DNA of 38,907 bases from Elusimicrobiota bacterium (GCA_003450815.1 DMES01000066.1:567-39473), one strand, 5' to 3'. Shown: positions 8,133-15,075, counted from the stretch's first letter. Translations and numbers: made by a program. The notes: a model not told the origin generated them from the sequence alone.

Positions 8133-10388
8133 TCATACGCTCGTAAGTTTAAAATCGTCCATCCTCAGCTTCATCAGCTCGTCGGTCAGGTTCGCCGCCC
8201 ATTTATAAATATTGTTCTCGTGCAGGTCCTGCCGCATGCGGGTCATACGTGCCTCCACCTCCACTTTTGGCATAGTAAGCGAATAGTAGATAGCGTCGGC
8301 CATCTGCTCAATATCGTAGGGGTTTACGATCAGCGCATCTTTGAGTTCCCGCGAGGCTCCGGCGAATCGGCTGAGTATCAGTACCCCGCGATGGTCGTCG
8401 CTGGCGGCTACAAATTCCTTGGCCACCAGGTTCATGCCGTCGTGCAGGGAAGTAACCATGCACACATCGGCTATCTTGTAAAACTTGGTTATTTCTTTGT
8501 GCTCATGGTGTTTTTCCAGGAATACTATCGCTTTCCAATCCTTGGCTTTAAACTTCCAATTCACCCTGTCCACTTCAGCATGCAGTTCCGCCAGGAACCG
8601 ATGATATTGAGGGATATGGGTGCGGCTGGGCGCGCCCAGCTGTATGAACGTGAATTTTTTCACATACTCCGGATATTTTTCAAGGAAGCGGTCCACAGCT
8701 TTCACCCTTTCAAGCATACCTTTGGTGTAGTCTATGCGATCTACCCCCACACCCAGATACTCTGCCTTGAGCCCCATTTCCTTTAATACCGCCTTCATAT
8801 CAGGCTTTTGACCTAAAGCTTTAGCGTCTCTATCCGGTCGCTGAAAGTCAACGCTTATCGGAAAAGGCTTAACCATTGTTACATGGCCTTCTTTTTGTAC
8901 TGAGAAATGCTCCCAATCAATTCTGGATTCCAATGTGCGATCAACGGTATCGAGGAAATTATTGCAGTAAAACTGTGTCTGGAAACCTATCAGGTCGGCT
9001 CCAAGCAAGCCCATAACCAACTCCCTCTGCCAGGGACAGATGCCGAAGGTTTCAGGATTAGGCCATGGAATATGCAAAAAGACCGCCACTCTCGCGTCGG
9101 GTCTTACCGCTTTTATCATTCCGGGCAGGAGGGTGAAGTGATAGTCCTGTATCAGCACACAAGGGTCTTTCACTTCAGCTATTTCCTCCAACACTGTTTC
9201 CGCAAACTTTTTATTCACGTCGTAATAATACTTCCAATCTTCTTTCCTGAAAATGGGCCGGATATGGGCTATATGACAAAGCGGCCAGATACCCTCGTTG
9301 GCGAAACCATAATAATAGCCGTCTTCTTCCTCTTTAGTAAGCGGCACCCGGCGCAGGGTATAGGCCGGCTCTTCCTGAGGAACCTTGATACGGTTATGTT
9401 CGTCAGTGACCTCGAAATCAGCCTCACCGCTGCCATGAGCCACCCAGGTACCGCCTGCGGCTTTCAGTATAGGGTCCAGCGCGGTCACAAGACCACCTGC
9501 TGGGGTTATCGTTTTAATATCCTTGCCCTCTTTTATATGCATGTACGGCTCACGGTTGGATACCACGAAAAGCGGACGCCCGTCCATTTTCATTTTAATC
9601 AGTTCTTTCAGCCGCTCAGGAGTCCATAGTGATTCCCCCTCCTGACGCAAACGAGCCTCGTTCTGAGCTGCCCGCCTCGCCGCTTGCAGATTCGTTGCAA
9701 GAGTTGAGGCCTCCTGGGCTATCGGCGCGAAAATATCCCCTTTTATAGGAGGGGCGTGCCCATGAGCGTCGCCCATGCGTAGATTTTTCATCCATTCCGC
9801 CATCTGGATAACCGGATCTACCAGATTCCACCTTATCGTCAGCAGGGTGACCAGCGATATAAGGATCATTTGCACGAGCAGCCTTATTAGTGTGCGCTTC
9901 CAGATCTTAAAGAGGTCGTAATCTATGTAGGAAACGTTGGTAAAAATGATTATGCGCGCCGTATCCCCACCATCAAGGGTTACGGAAAGCGGATACAGAA
10001 ACATCTTTTTCTCCGCCATGGCATAAGTAACGGGGTTGCCCTGCCCTTCTTTCAGCAGCGCGTCTATGGCTTCCTTATGCACGGCCAGCACCGGGGTTAA
10101 CGCGGATGAACTTATAATGCGGATGCCGCCGGAGTCATAGACGGCCACACCCTCCAACTGTTTCTGGGATTGGAATTTATCGGCAAGTCGCTGCACACTG
10201 GCATAGTTTTTAGCGGCAAGGTTGTTCCGTACACTTTCCTTAAAGCTTTCAGCCAGCAGAGCGGAGCGGGATAGGACTTCCTCATAGAGCTTTACTTTCT
10301 CATGCCGGACATTGAACCACGCTGAAACGACAGCAACAAACACCACCACGATTATGAGTGAAATAATTAGTTTGAATGTTATACGCAT
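8133..10388 (-). CDS. otsA: Membrane-anchored trehalose-6-phosphate synthase with sensor-like N-terminus
   Basis: The C-terminal two thirds (about residues 270-740) is a GT20 domain that joins UDP-glucose (or another NDP-glucose) to glucose 6-phosphate. Visible motifs are FVVSNREPY, GGLVTALDPIL, LIQDYHFTLLPGMI, FLHIPWPNPE, GVDRIDYTKGMLERVKA and DGMNLVAKEF. Normal OtsA has about 460-500 residues; this one has 751. The extra N-terminus holds a transmembrane helix (about 7-25), an extracytoplasmic domain of about 140 residues, a second helix (about 165-188) and a HAMP-like linker with coiled coil (about 188-255). This is the layout of a two-helix sensor. AAGGAG precedes the ATG. The fusion suggests that an outside stimulus, perhaps osmotic, tunes trehalose synthesis. 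Confidence 0.92.
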   Translation of the reverse strand: MRITFKLIISLIIVVVFVAVVSAWFNVRHEKVKLYEEVLSRSALLAESFKESVRNNLAAKNYASVQRLADKFQSQKQLEGVAVYDSGGIRIISSSALTPVLAVHKEAIDALLKEGQGNPVTYAMAEKKMFLYPLSVTLDGGDTARIIIFTNVSYIDYDLFKIWKRTLIRLLVQMILISLVTLLTIRWNLVDPVIQMAEWMKNLRMGDAHGHAPPIKGDIFAPIAQEASTLATNLQAARRAAQNEARLRQEGESLWTPERLKELIKMKMDGRPLFVVSNREPYMHIKEGKDIKTITPAGGLVTALDPILKAAGGTWVAHGSGEADFEVTDEHNRIKVPQEEPAYTLRRVPLTKEEEDGYYYGFANEGIWPLCHIAHIRPIFRKEDWKYYYDVNKKFAETVLEEIAEVKDPCVLIQDYHFTLLPGMIKAVRPDARVAVFLHIPWPNPETFGICPWQRELVMGLLGADLIGFQTQFYCNNFLDTVDRTLESRIDWEHFSVQKEGHVTMVKPFPISVDFQRPDRDAKALGQKPDMKAVLKEMGLKAEYLGVGVDRIDYTKGMLERVKAVDRFLEKYPEYVKKFTFIQLGAPSRTHIPQYHRFLAELHAEVDRVNWKFKAKDWKAIVFLEKHHEHKEITKFYKIADVCMVTSLHDGMNLVAKEFVAASDDHRGVLILSRFAGASRELKDALIVNPYDIEQMADAIYYSLTMPKVEVEARMTRMRQDLHENNIYKWAANLTDELMKLRMDDFKLTSV

Positions 10389-10407
10389 AAAAACTCCTTA
10401 GTGACCC

Positions 10408-11403
10408 TCAGTAAATAGCCGCTTTGGCCCACTCCCGGCTTTTTATGTCGAGCTTGGCGGCGCTAATAATGTTGGGGATATTCCCCGGTATAAGGATCCC
10501 CCCCGAGATCAGCAGGCTTAACGCGAACGAAAGTATCTGTGCCCTGCCCATGGAAGGCACAATCCCTGCGGCGGCCAGCGTAGCGTTGTCGAGCGCCGCA
10601 GAGCTAAGGCCCAGCCAATAAAGTTGCCATCCTTTCAACGCAGGAATCAGTTTTCCGGCGATAGGGCCTAAACCTTCACCAAGGTATACCAGCGCGGCCA
10701 CGAACACGTAAACCTTGCCCGCCCGCATAAACAATACCTTATTTGTTTCGGGTGGTGTGTCCGAAACTGTATTAGCCGCTGTTACCCGACCCAAGGGACG
10801 CCAGTAGGCCGCTAGTACAGCCACGGCAATTATCGCAGGTGTAATCCATAGGAACAACAGGTTGGCCAGCCAAAAGAATCCGGCATTGTGCGGCGGCCCC
10901 TGCAGCTTGGACGTGACGATGGTGGAAAGGGGCTCTCCTATGGGTGTTAATGCGGCTCCAAGGCCTATAGCATAGCAGGCGTAAACGGCGGCGCGTATGC
11001 GCGAAGGACGATCCAGACGCAGGTGATGAATGATCTCGCAAAGTATGAGTGCCGCTATTATTGCGGTAAGCAAGCTGGACAGGAAACCCAGAACCACTAT
11101 AAGCGCGAAAAGAGAATGGTTGATACCTATACGACGTTCAAGCCGTTCTATCAGTCCCTCTACACGGCTACGCCCTGCCCTGAACAGGAAACCGGCCGCT
11201 AGCACAGCTATGGAAATCTTTACCGGCTCAACCAGCGACTCCTTTACTATATGCCAGCTCCACAACCCTGAAACAGTCATTGCGGCACAGCCCATGACGA
11301 GCAGAAATATTTCCAGTTCTTCTTCTACCCGCTTAACGGAGAATGGCAACAGGAGCACTAGCGCCATTATCAGCGCTAGGCTGGGGATAGCCCAGTAGTG
11401 CAT
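10408..11403 (-). CDS. DUF1646 family transporter, probably sodium-related
   Basis: This is a polytopic inner-membrane protein of 331 residues with about ten hydrophobic segments. I assign it to DUF1646 from its overall pattern: VKRVEEELEIFLLVMGC, the internal ALTPIGEPLSTIV and LDNATLAAAGIVPSM segments typical of the ion-transporter superfamily, and ILIPGNIPNIISAAKLDI near the end. DUF1646 genes gave their name to an RNA motif later shown to be a Na+-sensing riboswitch, so Na+ export or exchange is the likely job. It starts 10 nt after a 49-aa membrane protein gene and ends 19 nt before otsA. Control is probably by the terminator-bearing leader at 11583-11707. The ion and direction of transport are not shown by sequence. 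Confidence 0.85.
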   Translation of the reverse strand: MHYWAIPSLALIMALVLLLPFSVKRVEEELEIFLLVMGCAAMTVSGLWSWHIVKESLVEPVKISIAVLAAGFLFRAGRSRVEGLIERLERRIGINHSLFALIVVLGFLSSLLTAIIAALILCEIIHHLRLDRPSRIRAAVYACYAIGLGAALTPIGEPLSTIVTSKLQGPPHNAGFFWLANLLFLWITPAIIAVAVLAAYWRPLGRVTAANTVSDTPPETNKVLFMRAGKVYVFVAALVYLGEGLGPIAGKLIPALKGWQLYWLGLSSAALDNATLAAAGIVPSMGRAQILSFALSLLISGGILIPGNIPNIISAAKLDIKSREWAKAAIY

Positions 11404-11413
11404 ATATGTTGCC

Positions 11414-11563
11414 TTAAATGTATTTCAACAAGTATTTGAAGATTAAAACTATTATTGCAGTGACTGCAAAAGTTTTGACCCAGACCATAAAAAAAACCCA
11501 GTATCCGGATTCTACAATCTGGGGTTTATTGGCAATAGGATTGTTGTCAGTGTTTTTTGTCAT
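11414..11563 (-). CDS. 49-aa single-span membrane protein, first gene of transporter/trehalose operon
   Basis: This is a short gene. The ATG at 11563 is preceded by a strong GGAGG 4 nt upstream, and 49 codons follow to a TAA at 11414. The product has a polar N-terminal tail of about 20 residues (MTKNTDNNPIANKPQIVESG), then a hydrophobic stretch from about 21 to 47 with a lysine near residue 30, ending KYLLKYI. One membrane span with the N-terminus in the cytoplasm is likely. It lies 10 nt before the DUF1646 gene. It may be a small subunit or regulator of the transporter; I know of no described function. Strong ribosome site, tight spacing and membrane-like composition support a real gene. Confidence 0.78.
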   Translation of the reverse strand: MTKNTDNNPIANKPQIVESGYWVFFMVWVKTFAVTAIIVLIFKYLLKYI

Positions 11564-11582
11564 GCCGCCTCCGTATTTAGGG

Positions 11583-11707
11583 CAACGAGCCCGAATACCG
11601 GTTAGCGGACACTTTATAAATAAAAATCCGCCATCCGGTTAAACTACCGGAGATGGCGGCCCGACCATCTCAAACCTCCGGAGCCATGACAACCAGATCC
11701 GGACCCT
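11583..11707 (-). ncRNA. Candidate riboswitch leader (DUF1646-motif / Na+-I type) of the transporter-trehalose operon
   Basis: Between promoter and first gene the minus-strand RNA can form TCCGGA/TCCGGA (11698-11703 with 11677-11682), then GAGATGG/CCATCTC (11665-11671 with 11650-11656). The second pairing uses bases that the intrinsic terminator at 11621-11659 also needs, so the two folds exclude each other, as in a transcription-terminating riboswitch. A further hairpin GTATT-GGGC/GCCC-AATAC lies just before GGAGG. The gene context (DUF1646 transporter plus osmolyte synthesis) fits the Na+-I class. I have not matched bases to its consensus, so the class is inference while the switch architecture is visible. 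Confidence 0.65.
11621..11659 (-). terminator. Intrinsic terminator in the operon leader (expression platform)
   Basis: On the minus strand CCGCCAT-CT-CCGG, loop TAGTTTAA, CCGG-ATGGCGG is followed by ATTTTTATTT. It lies upstream of the first start codon, so by default it would stop transcription before the 49-aa gene. Its left arm overlaps the alternative GAGATGG/CCATCTC helix. Confidence 0.85.
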
Positions 11708-11714
11708 TGTGATT

Positions 11715-11744
11715 ATTCTATCGTATATAACTGTTACTGTCCAA
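11715..11744 (-). promoter_or_regulatory. Sigma-70-like promoter of the riboswitch-trehalose operon
   Basis: Minus strand: -35 TTGGAC (11739-11744), spacer of 18 nt, -10 TAGAAT (11715-11720). The start point would be near 11708, just before the folded leader. A direct repeat, CAACAGAATTCTTG twice (11742-11772), lies on and above the -35 and may be an activator or repressor site. Confidence 0.65.
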
Positions 11745-11772
11745 CAGAATTCTTGCAACAACAGAATTCTTG
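11742..11772. repeat. Tandem direct repeat containing ACAGAATTCTTG
   Basis: ACAGAATTCTTG occurs twice, 16-17 nt apart, each with a central GAATTC palindrome. It overlaps the -35 box of the operon promoter, so it is a candidate operator. The remaining non-coding stretch 11773-12013 shows no further gene that I can support. Confidence 0.55.
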
Positions 11773-12013
11773 GATACTTGCCTTCTTTTTAATCAGAAAT
11801 TCTGAACTCCCTTTAGACAAGGTTAATTAGCCCTAATCACTTTCATCGGACAGGCCCACATAGCAAGTTGTTCATGACTTATAGCGGTTCTCGGCGAACA
11901 AAATCTCAAGGATGTATAGAAGTAAGCTCATATGAGCTCCTGGTTGCACTTGAGCTCTTTTATTTGTCTTCCCGCACCGGGTTCGGATTGTGATGTGTAA
12001 AGCCAATCGGTCC

Positions 12014-12045
12014 AAAAGTGCACATCAAAGTGCACACTTTTATCC
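12014..12045. repeat. GTGCAC direct repeat, inner right end of island (possible integrase arm site)
   Basis: This is the partner of 5339-5370: AAAAGTGCACAT then AAAGTGCACACTTTTA, same orientation, about 27 of 32 positions alike. It lies about 96 nt inside the right tRNA fragment. Confidence 0.5.
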
Positions 12046-12140
12046 AAGCCATTTAACAGAGCTACACCTTCCAACACCAATAAAGCCTTATACATTAAGC
12101 GTTTTTCGATGTTTAGGATGAGGCAATATCCGCAATAGCT

Positions 12141-12188
12141 CTGCTCTTTCAGGGCAGAGATCAGGGGTTCGAATCCCCTTGGGGGCGC
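12141..12188 (+). repeat. Putative attR: tRNA-Glu 3' fragment
   Basis: This 48-nt copy of the tRNA-Glu 3' part starts at the anticodon stem and ends at GGGGGCGC, with no 5' half and no CCA. It is not a working tRNA. With the intact gene at 5175-5250 it brackets 6.94 kb. No integrase gene remains inside. Confidence 0.8.
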
Positions 12189-12206
12189 TTCCACTTTCTT
12201 GAAGTT

Positions 12207-12268
12207 AACCCCTGCAGTGTTTTACCTGTTTCTCCAATGAGAAATGGGTAAAGATGCAGGGGTTTTTC
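12207..12268 (+). terminator. Long terminator hairpin, probably the displaced tRNA-Glu terminator
   Basis: Nested stems AACCCCTGCA/TGCAGGGGTT, TTTACC/GGTAAA and TTTCTC/GAGAAA (loop CAAT) are followed by TTTTTC. It lies 19 nt after the tRNA fragment, the position expected for the tRNA terminator before an element was inserted. Confidence 0.8.
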
Positions 12269-12402
12269 TATGTCTTTTTACGCCTTTTAATCAAGGGGAT
12301 TCGAACTTTTTTAGGCATTTAGAACACCCAAAAGAGTGTTTTCCGCCGGCGGCTAAATTTTCCCCAGCTACCAGGTCCTTCCCCCTAACCACCCCATAAA
12401 AG

Positions 12403-12429
12403 CAAAAACTGCCAGGACTTCCCGGCAGT
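12403..12429 (-). terminator. Intrinsic terminator of the three-gene unknown cassette
   Basis: On the minus strand ACTGCC-GGG-AAGT-CCT-GGCAGT is followed by TTTTTGCTTTTA. It lies about 110 nt after the last stop of the 12538-14566 operon. Confidence 0.7.
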
Positions 12430-12435
12430 CTCGGA

Positions 12436-12495
12436 AAGAGTTCGTTTTTGGCCCCCCTTGTTCTGGCAATCAACACCCCCCAAAAACGAACTTTT
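12436..12495. repeat. Inverted repeat AGTTCGTTTTTGG ... CCAAAAACGAACT
   Basis: A perfect 13-bp stem (12439-12451 with 12480-12492) encloses a C-rich loop of about 28 nt. One arm-like relative (AGTTATGTTTTGGCCCCC) lies at 14838-14855 on the other side of the cassette. The stretch 12269-12537 otherwise shows no gene. Confidence 0.6.
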
Positions 12496-12537
12496 GTTTA
12501 TATGTTTTATTGGTATCCGAGAATAGCTAAACCCAAA

Positions 12538-12993
12538 TTATCGTGTGGAATAACTCCAGAATGATCTGGACATAAACAGATAGATTATTCCAAAGGGAAC
12601 TGCCGGCCACAGGAGAATCGGAACAAAATATATCGCGAGGCTGATTTCTTTGTGAAATAGTGCATTAGAAACCAGTGCTGCAGCAAGAATAAAAGCATAC
12701 GCGCAGAATATCGACAGGAAGAAATTGAGGATGTATCGGAGTGGACGTGTTCTATTCAAAAACATTCGCCGATTTAAAACCAGTAGTGTTACAAAATATG
12801 CCCAAGTTGAAAGCCATAAGACATATGCGTGCATCCAGCAATCGGACCAGAAATCGTTCCCTTTGCTAAAAGCCGCCTGCATCCCAAGTGCGATTGAGCA
12901 GTAGAAGATGGAAACAATAAAAATCCTGCGAGAAAGGGTATTGCGAGGCGAGTCCTCCAAGCCCCGTAAAACAAGATAAATAGGTCCAATCAT
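12538..12993 (-). CDS. Unknown multi-span membrane protein (cassette gene 3)
   Basis: I do not recognise this protein. It has 151 residues and about four transmembrane helices (about residues 24-43, 53-75, 84-110 and 118-140), with a basic N-terminal stretch (RNTLSRR) before the first helix and a cytoplasmic-looking tail. It starts 7 nt after the stop of the secreted protein gene upstream and is the last gene of the cassette, followed by a terminator at 12403-12429. The A/T-richer sequence and the absence of housekeeping motifs suggest accessory DNA. No catalytic motif is visible. Confidence 0.75.
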   Translation of the reverse strand: MIGPIYLVLRGLEDSPRNTLSRRIFIVSIFYCSIALGMQAAFSKGNDFWSDCWMHAYVLWLSTWAYFVTLLVLNRRMFLNRTRPLRYILNFFLSIFCAYAFILAAALVSNALFHKEISLAIYFVPILLWPAVPFGIIYLFMSRSFWSYSTR

Positions 12994-13000
12994 ATTTTAA

Positions 13001-13918
13001 TCAATCCCCCCCAGGATGAAGTACTATTACTCCAAGGTTATTCCACTCCGAATCTGATAAGTCTTCAAACCCATATTTTTGCAGCACACGTGTATGCAAA
13101 GCATTACATTCTCGATCTTTTTCCCGCACACCTGGATTCACAAAGGCCGAATGATAATCCGTGGTTTTCCGCAATGTATTCATCAGCATGTCTTGTTCAC
13201 GCTCACATACTACAACCTGTGAATGTGCTTCTTGATACTTTTCCCAATCGGCCTTAAATTTTGCGCAATTCTTGGCGTATTTTGCTAATTTCCCGACACA
13301 TGAAATATTGAATCCGCCAAAATCATACCGATCAACCGCAACGACCTCCCCATCAAGCAAAAGTTTTTCTGAATATTTCCGGAATAAATGCCTTACAACT
13401 GTGATAGGGGAAGTCTCGCTCGATGCAACAACATAATATATTGAGGACCCGAGTTCAGTTTCATTTGAAATGACGTGGGCCGGGGGTTTCTTTAATATGT
13501 CAACGTCTGCTTTTGGCAACGCATTTAATCCAGTCGTGTCGGTTCCATCTTGTGACAAGTTGACCCTCTTGACTGTCTTAAGGTCCGGAACCGGAATTTC
13601 CAGAATATCCTCCTTAATCGCGACAGTGATTTTATTAGGGAACTGCACTTCCTGAAGCGTTTTATATAATTGTAAACAATGTTTCTGCGCTATCGGCTCT
13701 GGAAAAGAGGCCTTGCCGGTTATGGCAGAATTAATAGTTTCAATCCATGCGTCAACAGAACTGATCTCCGTATTCCAAGTGATATACCCTTGCTCAGTTT
13801 GTCCGGACTGCAATCCGACGCTTACGCCAAACGCCTGCGTGCAGTCCATACAACTCGAATGGACATTCGCAACACATAAGAACACCGCCACAAAGATACC
13901 GGCACTTATTTTGTTCAT
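13001..13918 (-). CDS. Unknown secreted protein with cysteines (cassette gene 2)
   Basis: I do not recognise this protein. I chose the ATG at 13918 because GGGAG lies 6 nt upstream and the product then opens with a clear signal peptide (MNKISAGIFVAVFLCVANVHSS); an in-frame ATG at 13951 would bury it. The mature part (about 283 residues) begins with CMDCTQAF, has further cysteines near the middle and end (ISCVGK, NCAKF, VVCERE, RECNAL), and no obvious enzyme motif. Disulfides and a periplasmic or exported location are likely. It is placed 18 nt after the first cassette gene and 7 nt before the third, so the three form one operon. The sequence resembles no family I can name. Confidence 0.75.
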   Translation of the reverse strand: MNKISAGIFVAVFLCVANVHSSCMDCTQAFGVSVGLQSGQTEQGYITWNTEISSVDAWIETINSAITGKASFPEPIAQKHCLQLYKTLQEVQFPNKITVAIKEDILEIPVPDLKTVKRVNLSQDGTDTTGLNALPKADVDILKKPPAHVISNETELGSSIYYVVASSETSPITVVRHLFRKYSEKLLLDGEVVAVDRYDFGGFNISCVGKLAKYAKNCAKFKADWEKYQEAHSQVVVCEREQDMLMNTLRKTTDYHSAFVNPGVREKDRECNALHTRVLQKYGFEDLSDSEWNNLGVIVLHPGGD

Positions 13919-13969
13919 AACAACTCCCATTGACCCAAGGGTAAAGGTCATTGTGAGAAATCGCGCAAA

Positions 13970-14566
13970 CTAGTTAATCTTTTCATCAACCGAAACATTC
14001 AATTTTTCGTCAACTGAAATTTTTGCAGATTGGGATATGCCGCTGGTTATATAACCGAATACGATCCCCGTCTCGGTTTTTGTTGCTGTCGCAATAGAAT
14101 ATGTTACTGCGCCCTCTCCTGGAATTCGTACAGTTTTAGACTTTTCCGTTTTGGGAGGAACAACTCCGATCACAAAATCTTGGTTTGGTTCATGAAGCGG
14201 TCCATGCAAGACAACCTTAATCGGGGATGACGACTGGTTATGTATTGCTATCGTTGACCTTCCCGCAATGGCTCCCGACACCATGATGAATACAAAAGCT
14301 AAAGGAAAATTGGCCAATAACAGCAAATATCCAGACACAACTTTCTTCCATATAGTGGGCAGAATCCCCGCACGATAGCCCTTGATCGCATACACTGTTA
14401 GAGAAATCAAGCCTATAGCAACGAGTATGCAGCCGACCAAAATATTTATCATACCCGCAGACATTAACCACCGTGCCGGAATAAAACAAAAAAACGCAAA
14501 GATTATAACCCCGGCAACTGCTGGGATAAGCGCCGATATTCGTGCTGTAAACAATAGCTTAGTCAT
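13970..14566 (-). CDS. Unknown membrane protein with C-terminal outside domain (cassette gene 1)
   Basis: I do not recognise this protein. It has 198 residues: three transmembrane helices (about residues 9-30, 36-60 and 76-102) followed by a beta-rich C-terminal domain of about 95 residues that starts RSTIAIHNQSSSPIKVVL, a pattern seen in small extracytoplasmic beta-sandwich domains. The tail repeats ISVDEKLN/VSVDEKIN. GGGGG precedes the ATG by 5 nt and an extended -10 lies just upstream at 14587-14595, so this is the first gene of the cassette. The outer domain could be a partner for the secreted protein encoded next. Confidence 0.75.
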   Translation of the reverse strand: MTKLLFTARISALIPAVAGVIIFAFFCFIPARWLMSAGMINILVGCILVAIGLISLTVYAIKGYRAGILPTIWKKVVSGYLLLLANFPLAFVFIMVSGAIAGRSTIAIHNQSSSPIKVVLHGPLHEPNQDFVIGVVPPKTEKSKTVRIPGEGAVTYSIATATKTETGIVFGYITSGISQSAKISVDEKLNVSVDEKIN

Positions 14567-14586
14567 GCCGTCCCCCTATACGCTCT

Positions 14587-14595
14587 ATAATACCA
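14587..14595 (-). promoter_or_regulatory. Extended -10 promoter of the three-gene cassette
   Basis: Minus strand TGGTATTAT (TG-n-TATTAT), about 20 nt before the first start codon. No convincing -35 box is seen, as is usual for extended -10 promoters. Confidence 0.5.
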
Positions 14596-14664
14596 AAACG
14601 GGCGAAGGGTTTGAGCGATTTCCCAATGATGTCGCTAACAATTGGACCAGACTAAGACGACAAT

Positions 14665-14702
14665 TTCGAATCCCATTGACCCCTAAGTCAACAGGATTCG
14701 AA
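14665..14702. repeat. 38-nt imperfect palindrome with TTCGAATCC ends
   Basis: TTCGAATCC (14665-14673) pairs with GGATTCGAA (14694-14702), and inner TTGAC pairs with GTCAA around loop CCCTAA. A half copy (GGATTCGAACTTTTT) lies at 12298-12312 beyond the other end of the cassette. The TTCGAAT core is like a tRNA T loop. It may be a recombination site. Confidence 0.6.
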
Positions 14703-14882
14703 CTTTTACGGGTTTAGCAGGGTTGGGGCACCGCAGAGAGTAACTTTTCCCCCTCATTACCGATAATCCGGAAGAGGTCCAAGGTCAAGGAAAAGGCAGG
14801 GATAAATCGGGTTTCTCCAATGAAGGGCTTCCTGAAAAAGTTATGTTTTGGCCCCCGTTGACCGCGCCAATTTCTTCAAAAA

Positions 14883-14910
14883 ACAGCCCCGCTTCGGGGC
14901 TTGTTTTTTT
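14883..14910 (+). terminator. Intrinsic terminator hairpin
   Basis: AGCCCCG-CTT-CGGGGCTT is followed by GTTTTTTT on the plus strand, with an A-tract on the other side, so it may act both ways. It separates the unknown cassette from the MFS unit. Between 14703 and 14882 I see no gene. Confidence 0.75.
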
Positions 14911-14912
14911 AG

Positions 14913-14966
14913 TTAAGGTGACACACTCTTAATTAAACGGGAATTAAATTGTGTGTCACTTTAACC
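14913..14966 (+). mobile_element. Left palindromic end of MFS unit (IS200/IS605-like)
   Basis: TTAAGGTGACACAC pairs with GTGTGTCACTTTAA, and inner TTAATT pairs with AATTAA around AAACGGG. A same-orientation near copy lies at 16355-16406. Two like-oriented terminal palindromes, not inverted repeats, are the hallmark of IS200/IS605 and REP-type elements. No transposase lies between. Confidence 0.65.
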
Positions 14967-15048
14967 CCAGGGGCTTCACCAGAATGATGAAAAAAGCCTA
15001 TACGAACCCGCCGCCTTACGTGAGCTTTTGGGATAATTCCGGGATAAG

Positions 15049-15075
15049 TTGCCGAACAAATGTCTTTTGTATAAT
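15049..15075 (+). promoter_or_regulatory. Promoter of MFS gene, nearly leaderless
   Basis: A perfect -10 TATAAT (15070-15075) with a weak -35 TTGCCG (15049-15054), spacer 15 nt. The start point would fall near 15082, only about 4 nt before the ATG at 15086, and no ribosome site is present. Confidence 0.55.

Noticed and set aside
11928..12194. 88-aa reading frame with PPRGFEPLI on the minus strand
   Set aside because: The N-terminal part is the reverse complement of the tRNA-Glu fragment and the rest has no family pattern.
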